A DNA stretch of 64,000 bases, taken from the NCBI RefSeq assembly GCF_047495875.1, contig NC_092471.1, forward strand, positions 13,475,001-13,539,000. The letters run 5' to 3'. The notes beneath the pieces were generated by a model. That model was not told where the DNA came from, did not search any database, and saw only the letters and a program-made list of their open reading frames with translations. Origin of the DNA: Pithys albifrons albifrons. Lineage: Eukaryota > Chordata > Aves > Passeriformes > Thamnophilidae. Positions 36,461-49,492 of the stretch are shown piece after piece (the stretch's first letter is position 1; every line of letters starts with the position of its first letter). The position numbers and the translations under genes are program-made.

Positions 36461-39400
36461 TTTGTTGGAGTCATTGTTGCTATTCAGCCTAATGTGAACT
36501 CCTGAGGCTTGCGTTCCCTTTCACTTTGTCTGTGTTTCAACACTGCACAGCTCACTATCCATGCCTAACTACATACTCTTGGTCAGTGCAGCCTGTAAAT
36601 GCTCTTTCCTCAGTCATTTTTCATTTCTATATAAATCAGTATATAATCTGAAGTAAAACTAAAGTTATTAGAAGCCCATTTGCTCAGTGTTTGTGCTAGA
36701 AGACCAAAGTCACATACTTTAAAGGGTAACTTTTTCCTTGAAGGAAATGACATTTTCACAAAGGCTGAAGAATGTATTATGCACAAAGCAGAGATCATGC
36801 AAGACCTTCTGGAGCCTCATCAACACTATTTGAACAACATAAATCCAAAACAGGGAGAAAAAACTTCCATGTCAGTGGGATGATCAGCGTGGAGCATGTG
36901 GTTAGTGTGTGGTATGTTAGTTATGAAAATTCTACCAGCTGTGAGAAAGCTTTAGAACAGCAGAGTCTAAAAATGTGATTATTCAGGCTATAAGAAGTTC
37001 TGGGGTACATGGAAAGAATATTAAAGAATAGCAACCAAGAAAAGTTCTTGGAAAAATCACCCTTCTTAAGGGAAACCGAGTATGAGAGAACCATGAGAGA
37101 GCTGTTCAGTTAACTTAGAAAAAACGAAGGAATTGGCCACTTTGTACTGTGCACAGGATCAGGGAATGAAGCAGTAACAGGTATGGCCTGACCAAAAACT
37201 CCAGTAGGGAGCTAAATCATGGGTTAGAATTTGAAATCCTTAACAGTGCGAAATAAAGATTATGAGGAAGTAAACACAGGCATGGTTCATGAGGTGAGCA
37301 GTGTGCTCCTGCCCTCAGCAAAGTGCAGGGCATGGAAGACAAAATTAAACTCAAGAATGAACTGGTAAAAAATGGGAGAACACCTTCTCATCTTGTATCC
37401 AACTATGTGGTTAATGACATTGCTGATTTTGATCAATCCGATTTCCATGCTGCAGCTTCTGTTACAAAATCCACCACAGGATATAAAATACTTTGTTTGC
37501 TCTTAAGATTTCTATTTTTCATTTTCTATAAGGTTCAAAAGAATCTTTTGCTCTTACTGTTTTGCTCATACCATACTTGAAAGCACAAAATGTGAACTGT
37601 TTGTTTATCCTCAGGGCAGGTGCTCTGTAGATTATCACAGTCAAGCTTTGTTGTTCTGCACTACAAAGTTTTCAACCTTGACCTGAGAGGTTGTTTTTCC
37701 TACTTCCCCACCCCCTAAAAAACAAAAAATAAAGAAAAGACAGAAATAATTCTGTATTCTGAGCTAGTGCTCTGTCTTGCTTTAGTAAATTCTTTGTTGT
37801 TCATAAACATACAATTTTTCTAGTTGCCTGTACCTGACTGCTACACAATAGTGAAGCTGGTCTGGGGCTGAAATCACTGTCTTAGTGTGGGCAGAAAATC
37901 AGAAGTGCAGACTCTCGTGGGGAATTCAGCAGTGTTAATTGTATGACTTGGTAATACTCAGGGGAAACCTTTCAGGTGACATGTAAGGAAATAACACACA
38001 TATATCTTACTTTAATATGAAGGAAACCAGAGTGCTCATCTCCCTGCACAATCTGTTGACAACTTTACCCTTATATTGAATGATGACACACAGGTGGAAT
38101 TATCTTGTTCCATTAAGGATCTTTTAGAAAAAACATATATAACAATCAAAGCCTGCAAAGGTTTTCTCGTTTTAGACAAATATTGTACAAATCCTAAATT
38201 TTGGACTTATTTCAAAAGAATAAATCTGGAAAACATACAAAATGTTTTCTATTTATTGGTGTGTAGGGAAAAGTAATACAGTAAATTACTGCTATAGTCC
38301 CCTCCTCTGGTGTGATCTGTGATACAAGACAAAAAAACACACTATAGCTCAGAACAGGAGGTGCAAAGGTGACTTTTGAAATCTCCTGATCCCAACATAA
38401 TTGCTAGACAGTCCCCAAGCATAAGTTAGAGTAGCCTCCAGCACCAGCATCTAAACATGCCTTTTGTTCCAATCCAAAGCCCACCAGGAACCATGCCCCA
38501 ATACCACAGGAGTATTCTCGGGGAAAAAAATTAATAGGTTCCAGAGTCACTTGCTCATCAGCCTGAAGAAAGCCTTATTTAACTCTTTGCATAACTTCAG
38601 TACTGATAGTTTGGACTATGTCTTGTGAGAATATATCATAGTGGCTGCTATTCATAATGGAATGACATTTCTAATGTATCTAGTAAAAATACCCTCCTGA
38701 TAATCCAGGAGTGCTTCTTATAATATTTGAGTCTGTGAAAGTTTCTGCATTTTTGTTCCTCTGCAGAAATTTAAAACCTACAAACAACATTAATCTCAGG
38801 TCTGTAGACCTTAAGCTGTATCTAACAATCTTGGACAAATTTTCCCAGGCCCAGATGGACACTGCCTTGGAGCTTCTGACTAGATTGGTTAAATGTCTTG
38901 ACTAGTCATTAAGCTTTGATATGCATAGATATTTAGCATCTAATTACATTTTCTTACAATTTTTACCAGTAGAAATTTAATACTTATGAAAACCCTTTTC
39001 CCTATGAATGCTGAAATGTGGCAGTTATCAGTACATGGGGCCACTGGGTTTGCACAGGGAATTCACATATGAACAAGGGAAACATTCATTTGTCATGAAA
39101 GACAAAAATATCTCTCTGCTTTTAGTGCAGTGTCAGAAAGGCAGATGGGAGTGATGGGTTGGATTCTGATCACATGAGGTCACAGCTTACAGGAATGGGT
39201 ACATGGATGTAAAAATGAAATAGGGCTAAAAGCAGCCTGCAATGGATCTTGTTCTAAAATAAGAGTTTTGCTGATCCTTGGATTTTCAAATGAGTCACAG
39301 GTAGTTGGAAACTCTTTTAGTACAAAATGCAGAGTTAGATGTTTTATGCTTGTAGGTTCCTTTGATAGAAGAAACTGTCCTAGTTGCAATAAAAAACCCC

Positions 39401-41291
39401 AATCCAACCCTCTCTCTATTTATATTTTAGCTATTCCATGTCCTTCTCCGGAAGGACCAATATTGCAGCACCACATGATCAGATGGCAGCTGGGCACTAC
39501 TATGCTCAATATTCCAACTCCAGAGTTAGAAGGGGAAAGAGAGAAACCGTGTCAAGGAAGTGTCTATCAGCTGTACCCTGTAACTTAAAATCACAGGCCT
39601 CAAAGTTACTTTTGAATTCTTGCAGTGTTACAGACCTCCAAAATAAATCAGCTCTGCCAGTTTTGAAACACCCTAGAGCATGTATTGGAAACATTCACTG
39701 TCTTTTAAAGTGACAGATTAAAATTTCTAGTAACAAAGTTCTGCTCTTTCCTTAAGCAATCCATGAGCAACTCCACTCACACTTGCAGTGAAGGATTTGG
39801 GTGTTCTGAAAATCTTCCAGCAAGCCCCACCAGCCTGCTTCCCACTGATTCTGATCTTACTTGCACCAGCAAAAATAAATGTAAGTATATTGTATCAGAG
39901 ATACTTTGGCGAGTGTCCAAAACTAGGCTCCAGCTGCAGACCTGTATATTTTTATGCTAAGAAATCCTGAGTTGGGCACATAGACGAGCTCTGCTGGAGG
40001 GACCAGGGAAGAGTCATACTTGGGTACAGTAACTCAGCCACACAATCTACTCACTCTTCTGTTGATGCCTCCAATGTTTTGTTTAAAATGCTGTCAGCAT
40101 GCCAAGGCAGCATGGAGGACACAGAATCAGCAGTACAAAGGCAATTGTAAAGTCTCCCTAAGCCACTTATGGATAATAGTAGATACCTGCCTCCAAAAAT
40201 TTGAAATCTGCTTAGACAGAGCTGCCTCTTTGTGTGGTCAAGTGGAGTCCTCTGTATTGAAGTGAGTGAAAGATGCTTTTTGGCTGCAGACAGTGTATGA
40301 GACCATTGCCAGACCCTGCTTGAGAGAAAAGTTCCAATTATTTCTAGTGTTCTCTGCAGAAAACACCTAGAAAAAGCCTCAGCAGCTGTGGTGGCCACAG
40401 GCTCCACTGTCAGCTCCCAGCAGTGCCCAGCCCAGCAATGTGTGCACAGACCTCACCCCAAACAAAAAACATGGCTCATGCCTGTGGTACTGGCCCAGCA
40501 CCAAACTGCTCAAAGAATGAAAGAACAAATCTGGGGAAAATTATTCTTTGGTATAATTTCAGTTTAAAAAAAGTATTTCTCAAACTGGGCAAACACTAAT
40601 TTACCATCAGGAGCTGAAGACACCATGATTAATTCTGTCTTTCTGAGTTTGCAAACAACTGCTCCAGGAAGTACAAATGACTGTCTTATTTGTAATGGCC
40701 TAACTCTGAAACCTAATGCTGGCAGTTAAAAATAAGTTTAATATTTCATTACCTGATAGCACTAGCAAAATATTTAGCTACTATGTCTGAACATAAGTTC
40801 CAAACAACCTCCCTCCGTATGTGAAATCCATGTATCACAGACCCCAACTCTCTTCACTGACTTTGTACGTGAAATTTTGTATGATAGTTACACATTTTCA
40901 ACCTAAAAAATCCAGCTGGATTTGCAGTACAACGCTGCACATGGAAAATGGGGAGGATGGACAAGACATTATGAGATACACTGAATATCATATTAGAAGG
41001 AAAACCATGGTGTGGCCTCTGCTCCGACTACATTATTCATTTTCATATTTAATTCATAAAAAACTTCGTCTAATTTTCACAAGGTTTCCAGCCTCTTGCA
41101 AAATACAGTCCTGGAATCTTGACATCCTCCTGCAAAATTCTGGTTGAACTGGGTACTTAAAAGTAAAAAGACTTATTTTAAAGACAAAGTCCCAATCACA
41201 GACAAGCTTTAATGTTTAAGCTATTGTAAATGATTTTGGGCAACAGTTTTGAAAAAGCAAGTGGCTGTCTTTTCAAAAACATCTCTTGAAA
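36461..41291. other. Unique non-coding sequence
   Basis: No gene or assignable repeat. Frames up to about 118 codons (for example 40,051-40,407 minus) have no recognisable family. Confidence 0.5.
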
Positions 41292-41375
41292 AGGGCCAGA
41301 TTCTGACCGATATGTAACACTAATGTAAATTAGGAGCAATCTCCTTGCAGTTAATAGAGATCAGATTCCAGGCTT
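41292..41375. repeat. Relic of an old amniote palindromic repeat (MITE-like)
   Basis: GGGCCAGATTCTGACC (41,293-41,308), TGTAACACTAATGTAAATTAGGAG, and GAGATCAGATTCCAGGC (41,357-41,373) follow the order of a repeat common in turtles and crocodiles: GGGCCAGATTCTGATC, then GTTACACCGGTGTAAATCAGG, then a mirrored ATCAGAATCTGGCCC end. The left end and the decayed right end are inverted copies. The name is not certain to me. Confidence 0.5.
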
Positions 41376-44300
41376 ATAAGGTTTTGCACACTGAATTTAA
41401 CTATCTGTCATACCTGTGAGGTTACAGCACAGACCTAAAAGAAGGTATGGTGTAAGATCAATGTTAAGGAAAGAGTTTCATTTAAAAGACCATCTTTTCC
41501 CATCAGACAGGATAGGAGATTTATTATTCCAATATTATTGTTGAAACTAGAAGAGAGAGGAAAAAATAAACAGGAACATATATTTTCATTTTATGACTGT
41601 GAACAACATTTCATACTGTAAACATATCTTGGTCTATAACATTTACCCAGTAAAAAAAATCATTTCAATACAGTCCTTATTGCTAGCTCGGCAGAGCCTC
41701 CCCAGAACATTGTGTTAATGATTAATATGAAGTCAGTGGAATTCCACAGTTGCTGAGAGTCTTGTGCCCAAGAATGAACTGCATTGCTAAATCAGCAAAG
41801 ACAGTTGTCAAGGTAACCTCTATGTAATCTATTTAACTGGCTCCCAAAACACCAATCAAGGTCAGATAACGCACTCAAGCACCATATGAACACACTCATA
41901 CGGCATAAAGCTTTGTATCAAGACAGCAGGGAGGAAAAAACCTCATTAGGAAGTAGGGGGGAAAAAATAAATTCAGTTTTGAGAAGTGTTAATTGGGATT
42001 GCAGTTAGCTTTGTGGGGAAAGCATGCCACTCATCTGAATATGTTTTATCTATAGTAGAAGTAATTTCACTCCAGTTCAGTTTGAATGGAAATATCCTTC
42101 TACTAGTGTTAGGGAAAAAAAAAAGACAAAAACAAGCCACCCAAAATGTAAAAACAGCCACGGATAAATTATTAATTTCATTTATTGTTTTATTAATGCA
42201 TGTCTGACATTCACACACTGATACACAGTTCTTATTTTGTTTTGCTCTGCAATAGATTTTTAGGTTACTTAACAGCAAATTACATACCAGCAGCATCTTG
42301 GGGTTGGGGATACAGCTCCCCACACAACACGGTTCCACAGGTCCTGCTCCCCTGAGACCTCTCCCCTCCCACAGAAACTTTCCAGTCATTTCTGGAAAGA
42401 AGAACAATCTATTTGGAGCTACAATCTGATGGGTATCTTGAATTTTAAGTTGTGTTTACTTTCTGTGCGTTCACATCTCTGTAGCCATAACAAGGACTGG
42501 CAAGAGTCACTGGGGTCTGAACTGATTTTTATTCCAACAATTGCTGTGCATACAAATCAACACCCTTTTCTTGATATTTACTTCTTTGTTCAATATTTAC
42601 TGCTTTGCTTTTCCTGGAAGCAAAGGATAGTAAGCATTATGAGAATTTAAAAGATTGTCTCTTTCCCTTGGAGCCTCCATATCCTTGTCCTGCTGGAAAG
42701 CTACAGTTCTCCACAACTTCTTACAGCCTCTACTCCTCAATGAATCTCAACAAATATCCCTATGCTGCTTACAGTAAAATTACATACCAAGGGAGCTATT
42801 TCCTTCCTTCAGTTATACAATGTCAGTATCATGGAACTGTGCTAAATCAGGACACTGCTCCGTTTCCACAAAGATGCCAAAAGGTCTTGCTGTAGAAATG
42901 AAGAGCTAAAATTATCAGCTCCAAAACTGCAGAAAGCAATCACAGGAAAGACTGTATAATATCTATGTGTTTAGACAATATCTTTGGCCAATGCCATTCA
43001 TACAAAAAAAACCCCAAACTCTTCTTTAAATGCAAAATGGCTGCATACATCAGCCTTTAATGAAAGAAGAGATGCAATTCTGAGATTTGAGAGTCACTAC
43101 CAACTCTGCTTAAGTTATAGTTGTTTAGCACTTCTCAGGCTTTCTTCCTTTGTAACAGAGTGTGAGATCCGTATGCCCGTCTGGGATCAGCGCGGGATCC
43201 AAGGGCTATAAAATCATGTGCTAGATTAGGAAACAAGGAAGACAACTGCACATTCTAGTCATCCCCAGTGTGGGAGGGTGTGATGGTGCCACAAGCTGCT
43301 GCTTATCATGTTGCTGCTGAAGGCAACCATGTAGGCAGAACCCACAGCCCTCAGAACTACCCTGGGACTGCTCTGGATCTACTAAGCTGGGAATAACAAA
43401 GCTGCCAAGATGACTCCAACCTACTTGAGAAAGTCAAGCTTCAGGAGAAGACAAACTGTGTTGGCTGTCACAGCCTCTCACCTTACAGAAGCAGGGCAGA
43501 TGTTGCACCCATGTTGGTTGGGTTCCAGCACATGCTCTGGACTTTCCACCTTGGGGAAACAAGACTATGGGCTGGGGAGGACCTAAATCTTGTCTGGTCA
43601 TGAAGTCAGGATAAATGCAGTGTGAACAATTTCATATGAACACTTTAAAGATCCAAATACTATTCATTACATTTTTCTGCAAAATAGCCATCACCATAAA
43701 ATCCAAACACATTACCAATATCCAGGAATTTACAACAGACCTGTTAGGTATAAAGAGCCATGGGCACTATTTTGAGATCAAGAAGCTGACAAGGATGTGG
43801 ACTCAGTGATCTGCTCACTGTCAACAGGATGCACGTGGCAGTCACGGATGCCAAGAAGCCCCCAAAACCCAGCCCAGCTGAAGCACGGTGGTCTCTCCTT
43901 AAAAAACCACTTGAGAGCTCTGAGCACCCACAAAACCTGTTGATTTCAGATTTCACCAGGAGGTAAGAGCGTTTGGCACTTGTCAGGTGTGTCAGCATAA
44001 AAGGAAAGAGCTTGTATATCTTTTCAAGCTCTAGAGACTGTGGCTGCTTTCAACAAGAAATTAGCAGCTTGTCTCTGGGTTTTGACATGTCAGACACAGA
44101 GGAGAGGACTGACAGCTAATGAAGCTCTGAGACAATTACAGTGACTCTCCCATCATGAGTCGAAATCCACCCCTGCATTGCTGGGCACTAGTGTAATGAA
44201 AGTTGGACTATTCGTTGCATATCCCCTTTTGTGTCACTACAAACACTGATCTGACAGTGCAGATAAAAAGGAAAGAGGATGAAAACTGAAGGAAAGCTCA

Positions 44301-47300
44301 TTTCTAAGACGGACTATGTCAGAGATGTTGTATACAATCAATCAATGTAAGAGTATTTCTTGTCCTGGCAAATACATGATAAGCCAAGTTTCAAACCAAA
44401 CAGGACTGTAAATATAAATATTTATTGCCATGCTTGATGTAACCTGATATTTCAGATCTCAGAAAGTAGTTCTGGATCACAATGATTTCAGCTCTTACAT
44501 GCCTTTGAGTATGGACCTAGGTTACTTTTGAGTTTATTTGGTTACATGAACAGGACCCATTTAATTTCAATCAATACTCTGCCACTGTACCTTCTCTGTG
44601 TGTGTGTGTATGGTCTATCTGTCTTCTTTATCAATCCCAATTAGAGTTGTAAACATGCACTGTACCCAAAACACTTCTCTTTGCATCCATGAAATTGCTC
44701 TTGTATTTCTAGGAAGTTTAATGCAGGCATAGACAGCAGGTAACATCACTTGGTCTGTGAGGGTGTAGCACAGCCAGCGTAGGCAATTCTGGCAGGAGAT
44801 ACCATGCACTTCCTACTCAGAGACAGGATAATATAGCTCTTGTGGACAGGCAAATATAAATATACATATGGAAGATAAAGCAGGGTGGTCCCACCATCTA
44901 GCCACAAAAGTGATTTTAAAAGCCATGAGGAAATGTATATGAAACCATCAAATTACCTCACCATCTCTATTCTGCAAGTTATTACAGTAAAATCACGGTT
45001 ACAATCATGCACTCCCTTTTTTATGGAAGTAATTTCTGGAGGTCACAATCTGAGAGCATATTTGTATTTGAGGAAAAACATCATGCTTGCAGATTTTTGA
45101 GACTTAAAAAACCCCACCAAAACACAAAAGAACCCACCTCATCAAAATTTATCATAAACAATAGTATTTGTTGACTTTAACAAGCAAAGTTTTTAAAAGG
45201 CGTTTCTCTTTTTTTTTTTATTAACTTTTAAATACTAAAATTAAAGACTTAATTTGCTTATTCCTAATCCTAACTAAATACAATAAAAGCTCTTAAGTAG
45301 TTCAAAATTGCAGGTGTTGTTTTCATGTGTGTTACTCACCCACCCACATGTTCATACACTTCAAATGTACTGTTAGAGCTGTGCTCATAAACCTCAATAT
45401 CTGGAGGGGAAGAGATCCCTACAGACTCAGCCCCATGCACAGCACAAGGATCACCACTGCAGATTCTCACATCTCCAGAGGAACATGAACTAATCCACAC
45501 ACTAAGACAGGATTTATAAGATGGACTATAACAGCTCCTAAGATAGCTGTTACTGCCTCTGTGTTGTTAATGTATTTGCAAGATTAGTATTAATTACCCA
45601 AAAAGGGATATATCTGTTTTGAGAGCTTGTAATAAGTCTTTACTTAATATTAAGCAAATCACACACAAATGAAAGAACATACTGTACAAGGCAACAAAGT
45701 ATTTAATTATTTGTATGTATTTTAAGAGTCTATAATAAAAATATCTGTCTTTGCAGGATCTATTATAGGTATACACTTATATATCTATGAATAGTAATTA
45801 TTTAAAGGATGTATTCAATACAGACATTCAAGTTCAAATAAGCAATGCAAAGGTGATATGAACTAATGTTTGCCAGTACACTCAGATTTAAATACCCTGA
45901 TTCTAGCTGTTTATCTTTCATATAAAGAATGGTGAGTACCTGCTTGCCCACCCTCTCTCCCTTCCTCTGACTTACCCTTCCCGAGTTAGTATCATATTCT
46001 GAACCTTCTTTAAGCACCCTGCTTAATACATGATAAGTGCAACATTTTTCTTAAGTAAAGGAGAGAGAGAAAAACAATAACTGATAGAAGAAATCCAGTG
46101 CAAGGTAGTGTCACTTCACTGCAGCCCCACAAGCAATCCTGACTTTTACCCCCTGGGACCCCAACTAGAGACTCTGACCCCCGAGTCAGGCACCTGATAA
46201 CACAGTGCCAATCTATGGACCAGCAGGGAAAACGCTGCTTCTCCTTCTCCCATTTATCACGGTCCCCAGCTACTGCAGAGCAGCGGGAGGAGGTGGGGAG
46301 CAGAGGATGCCAGGCTTGGCTCAGCCCTGACAGGGCCAGCAGCGCTGGGTGCGGGGCCACAGCCTGGCACAGCCACTCCCAGCACTGCCGCCTGTGACTA
46401 ATCAGCTCCTGCTTGTTTATTCCACTTAGATTCTTCTGGTTCATATCAAAACACAACAGCCAGGGATACTAATTCATCTTCATTTTCTCAAGTAAAAAAA
46501 CAACATGGCAACTCAGGCAAATGTTTATATAAAAATGGACTTTTTATCTCCTGATACCTCTGTGACTGAATTTTCCTTCAAGAATAACAGATGGCTTAAC
46601 TGTACCAGGTAAAGAGTTTGCATGAGTTGGTGACAAAAAAGGGTTGTATAGTGGGTTTTTTATAACATAAATCTCCCCCAAACCTACTCCTGTAAACAGT
46701 AATAAGAACATACAGGGCTTTTTAATTGAACATTAAACTCAGAAGTCCCATTACATTCACAGTACAGTATCCAGTTAATATATCCTTTGGGTTTTTTTCC
46801 CTTTGTCCCACCCACAGAGATGTTACAAATTGGATTTAAATTAAATTTCATTCTAAACACATATATTCAATCATAACAAAACAGTGACAAATTAGCTTAT
46901 TCCATTTAAACTCATTGTATGCTCAGCCTGAGTGCCTCCTGCTCCAACCCTGGGCCTATTTCCCAAAGGTTGGGTATTTAAAGAACTGACGCACATATGT
47001 GTGTGCAGCTATTAGCAGGGGAATTGGTTTTATTATTACATGAAAAAAACCAGGTTCAACTGCAGTGAGTGTTTAAGTGTGAATATGGAAAAGGGTTGTT
47101 TTTATTATTACTTGAATAAAGGGATATAAATGGATGGATGCAGACAGAGTGGTGCAGAGGTAGGTGCAGCTGTTCTAGAAATGCCTACATTTATTCTTCC
47201 CTTTTTTAAAAGTATGATCTGATATAAAAAGAAACCTGAATGGTAATTTTCTCTTTAACACAGTCTGTTATGCATCCATTGAAACGCTGTTCCTCATTAG

Positions 47301-48161
47301 CCACCTTTCCTGTACAGGAATAACATATAAGGAGATTTTCTTCTTTGGCTGTTTGGGTTTTTTTTCCATCACCGCTGGGCCCTTGCAAGTTTTAGTGTTT
47401 AAAGGAAGCCAGAATGGGTCAGGTGTGGAGAGCACAGAGTGAATTTGATATCACTCCTGAGAGAACTTGGATAGGTTCCAAATCAATCTGTGTCAGGGAG
47501 TAGAGGGGGGAGCAGAAAAGCAACAGGCATGAAAAAAAGATCTCGAGTGTTACCATGCCTAAACATCAACTGTGGTTAGATCAAACACTCGTGAAGCAAA
47601 GGATATTGAAACTGCTATTTGTAAAGGAAAAAAGCCATCATTTCAAAATTACAGTGGAATGTGTTTAGAGAATAAACATTCTCAATTTGCCCTAAAATTT
47701 GTTAGCAGTAAACAAACTCACTGCTTTTACCAGGTTTATGCAGCCTTTGTGCACTGTGGATATTTTAGAGATAATTCAGGACTCATTGTTAGAAATTTCT
47801 GAAACTGCTAGGGCTGTGATGTCCCTACATGGGGATGTGCTTTAGCTATCTATTGGCCTAGGGTAGTTAATCACAACTGCTAACAAACAGGAAAAAAGAA
47901 ACAATTAAAATTCTAATTGGTTTGAAACTTTAAATCCCAACCCAGCATGCACACTCATTCCTCTGCATACTACCCAAATCCTAAAAAACCCACTTCCCTT
48001 CTCTCTGTGGGCCAGCCATGCACAAATTTGCTGCTTCCAAAATTCAGACTCCCGGTTTAACACTGGATGTAATCAGGAGCCATGACCTTCCCTGAACATG
48101 CTAACAGCCTTACAACAAGGCCCCAGCACCTCAAAGAATTGGATATGAAGGAACATTTCAC
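41376..48161. other. Unique non-coding sequence with small GC-rich patch
   Basis: No gene is supported. A GC-rich patch lies at about 46,250-46,400; the 148-codon minus frame across it (46,010-46,456) has no known domain. A (TG)n run lies at 44,596-44,608 and T11 at 45,209-45,219. About 41,970-42,210 is AT-rich with several TAAT/ATTA homeodomain cores. The segment 44,520-44,585 faintly resembles an old amniote MITE (ACATGAACAGGACCCATT, then TTCAATCAATACTC), not firm enough to call separately. Confidence 0.5.
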
Positions 48162-49492
48162 TGAATTGCTTAGATTGGAAAAAACCTCTAAGATGATCGA
48201 GTCCCATGGTTAACCAGGACTGTCAAACCACCACACCACCATGTCCCTCAGTGCATGCCTGCTAAAGACCTCCAGGGATGGTGAATCAAACACTCCCCTG
48301 GGGAACGTGTCCCAGTGCTTTGACAACCCTTTCAGTGATGGAATTTTTCTTAATTCCCAATCTAGACCTCCCCTGGTGCAACTTGAGGTCTCTGATCTTA
48401 TTGCTTCTTACCTGGGAGAGGAAGCCAACCCTCACTTGGTCTCAACATCCTTTCACATACATGTAGAGAATAATGAGGTCCCCCCTGAGCCTCCTTTTCT
48501 CCAGGTTAAACACCCCCAACTCCCTCAGCTCCTCATCAGACTTGTGCTCCAGACCCTTCCCCAGCTCCATTGCCCTTCTCTGGACACACTCCAGCACCTC
48601 AATGTCCTTCTCCTTGTGAGGGGCCAAAACTGACCACAGGACTCGAGGTGTGACCTCCCCAGTGCCCAGCACAGGGGATGGTCACTGCCCTGTCCTGCTG
48701 GCCACACTATTGCAGGTACAGGCCAGGTGCCACTGGCCTTGCTGGCCACCTGGGCACACACTGGCTCATGTTCAGCCACTGTCAAACAGCACCCTGAGGT
48801 CCTTCCCTGCCAGGCATCTTTCCAGCCACTCTGCCCCGGCCTGGAGCTGCAGGGGTCGTTGTGACCCAAGGGCAGGACCTGGCACTTGGCCTTGTTGAAC
48901 CTCATCCAACTGGCCTCAGACCATCGATCCAGCCTGTCCAGATCCCTCTACAGAGCCTTCCTACCCTTCAGCAGATCAAAACTCCCACACAAGTTGGTGT
49001 CATTTGAAAATCACATTTGCAGATGTCCAGCCCTTTGGGACCTCCCCCTCAGCTGGGACTGCTGGTAAATGATGGAAAGTGGCTCATGAGCTTTTCTGCT
49101 CTCCCTCGGTACCCTTGGGTGGATCCCACCCAGCCCCAGAGACTTGTGAGTGTCCAAGTAGTGTAGCAGGTCACTGACCATTTCCCCTTGAATTATGGGG
49201 GCTGCATCCTGCTCCCCACTTCTGTCTTCCAGCTCAGAGAGCTTGAGTACCTGAAGAATAACTGGTCTTACTATTAAAGATTGAGGCAAAGAAGGCATTA
49301 AGTGCTTTAGCTTCTTCCTCATCCTTTGTCACTGTTTCCCCATACATCCTGTAGAGGATGGAGATTCTCCTTAGCCCTCCATTTGTTGCTGACATATTTA
49401 AAAAGAAACATTTTTATTGTCTTTTACAACAGTTAGGCAAATTAAGTTCTAGTTAGGCTTTGGCCCTTCTAGTTTTCTCCCTGCATGACCTC
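48162..49492 (-). mobile_element. CR1 LINE, 5'-truncated, RT core deleted
   Basis: Sense strand is minus, with the 3' end at the left (AGATTGGAAAAAACCTCTAAG at 48,172-48,192). Matching avian CR1 phrases run in order: ACCTCCAGGGATGGTGA, GACAACCCTTTCAGTGA, CTAGACCTCCCCTGGTGCAA, CCTGAGCCTCCTTTTCTCC, CTTCTCTGGACAC, GGCACTTGGCCTTGTTGAAC, CTGTCCAGATCCCTCT, then after a jump TAAATGATGGAAAGTGGCTC, ACCCTTGGGTGGATCCCA, CATTTCCCCTTGAATTATGG, GGTCTTACTATTAAAGA, and CCTTCTAGTTTTCTCCCTGC near the right end. The jump at about 49,001-49,016 (after TTGGTGTCAT, from the DDTKL codons) removes an inferred 700 bp or so holding the RT fingers and palm. The copy is dead, and older than or similar in age to the one at 35 kb by eye. 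Confidence 0.92.
48442..48905 (-). pseudogene. Remnant of CR1 ORF2 C-terminus
   Basis: Two minus-strand frames (48,442-48,672 and 48,525-48,905) show CR1 C-terminal ORF2 segments: [16 protein letters not shown] and [21 protein letters not shown] in one, and MRFNKAKCQVLPLGH (the CR1 FNKAKCKVLHLG block) in the other. The split over two frames shows a frameshift. The upstream RT core is deleted, so no functional product is possible. Confidence 0.85.

Noticed and set aside
41973..42407. 144-codon minus-strand frame, cysteine-containing
   Set aside because: Composition follows the AT-rich, A/T-run DNA beneath it; no family or conserved spacing of cysteines.
46010..46456. 148-codon minus-strand frame with a hydrophobic C-terminal stretch
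   Set aside because: The hydrophobic stretch comes from low-complexity pyrimidine-rich codons; no signal-peptide context or known family; GC-rich patch effect.
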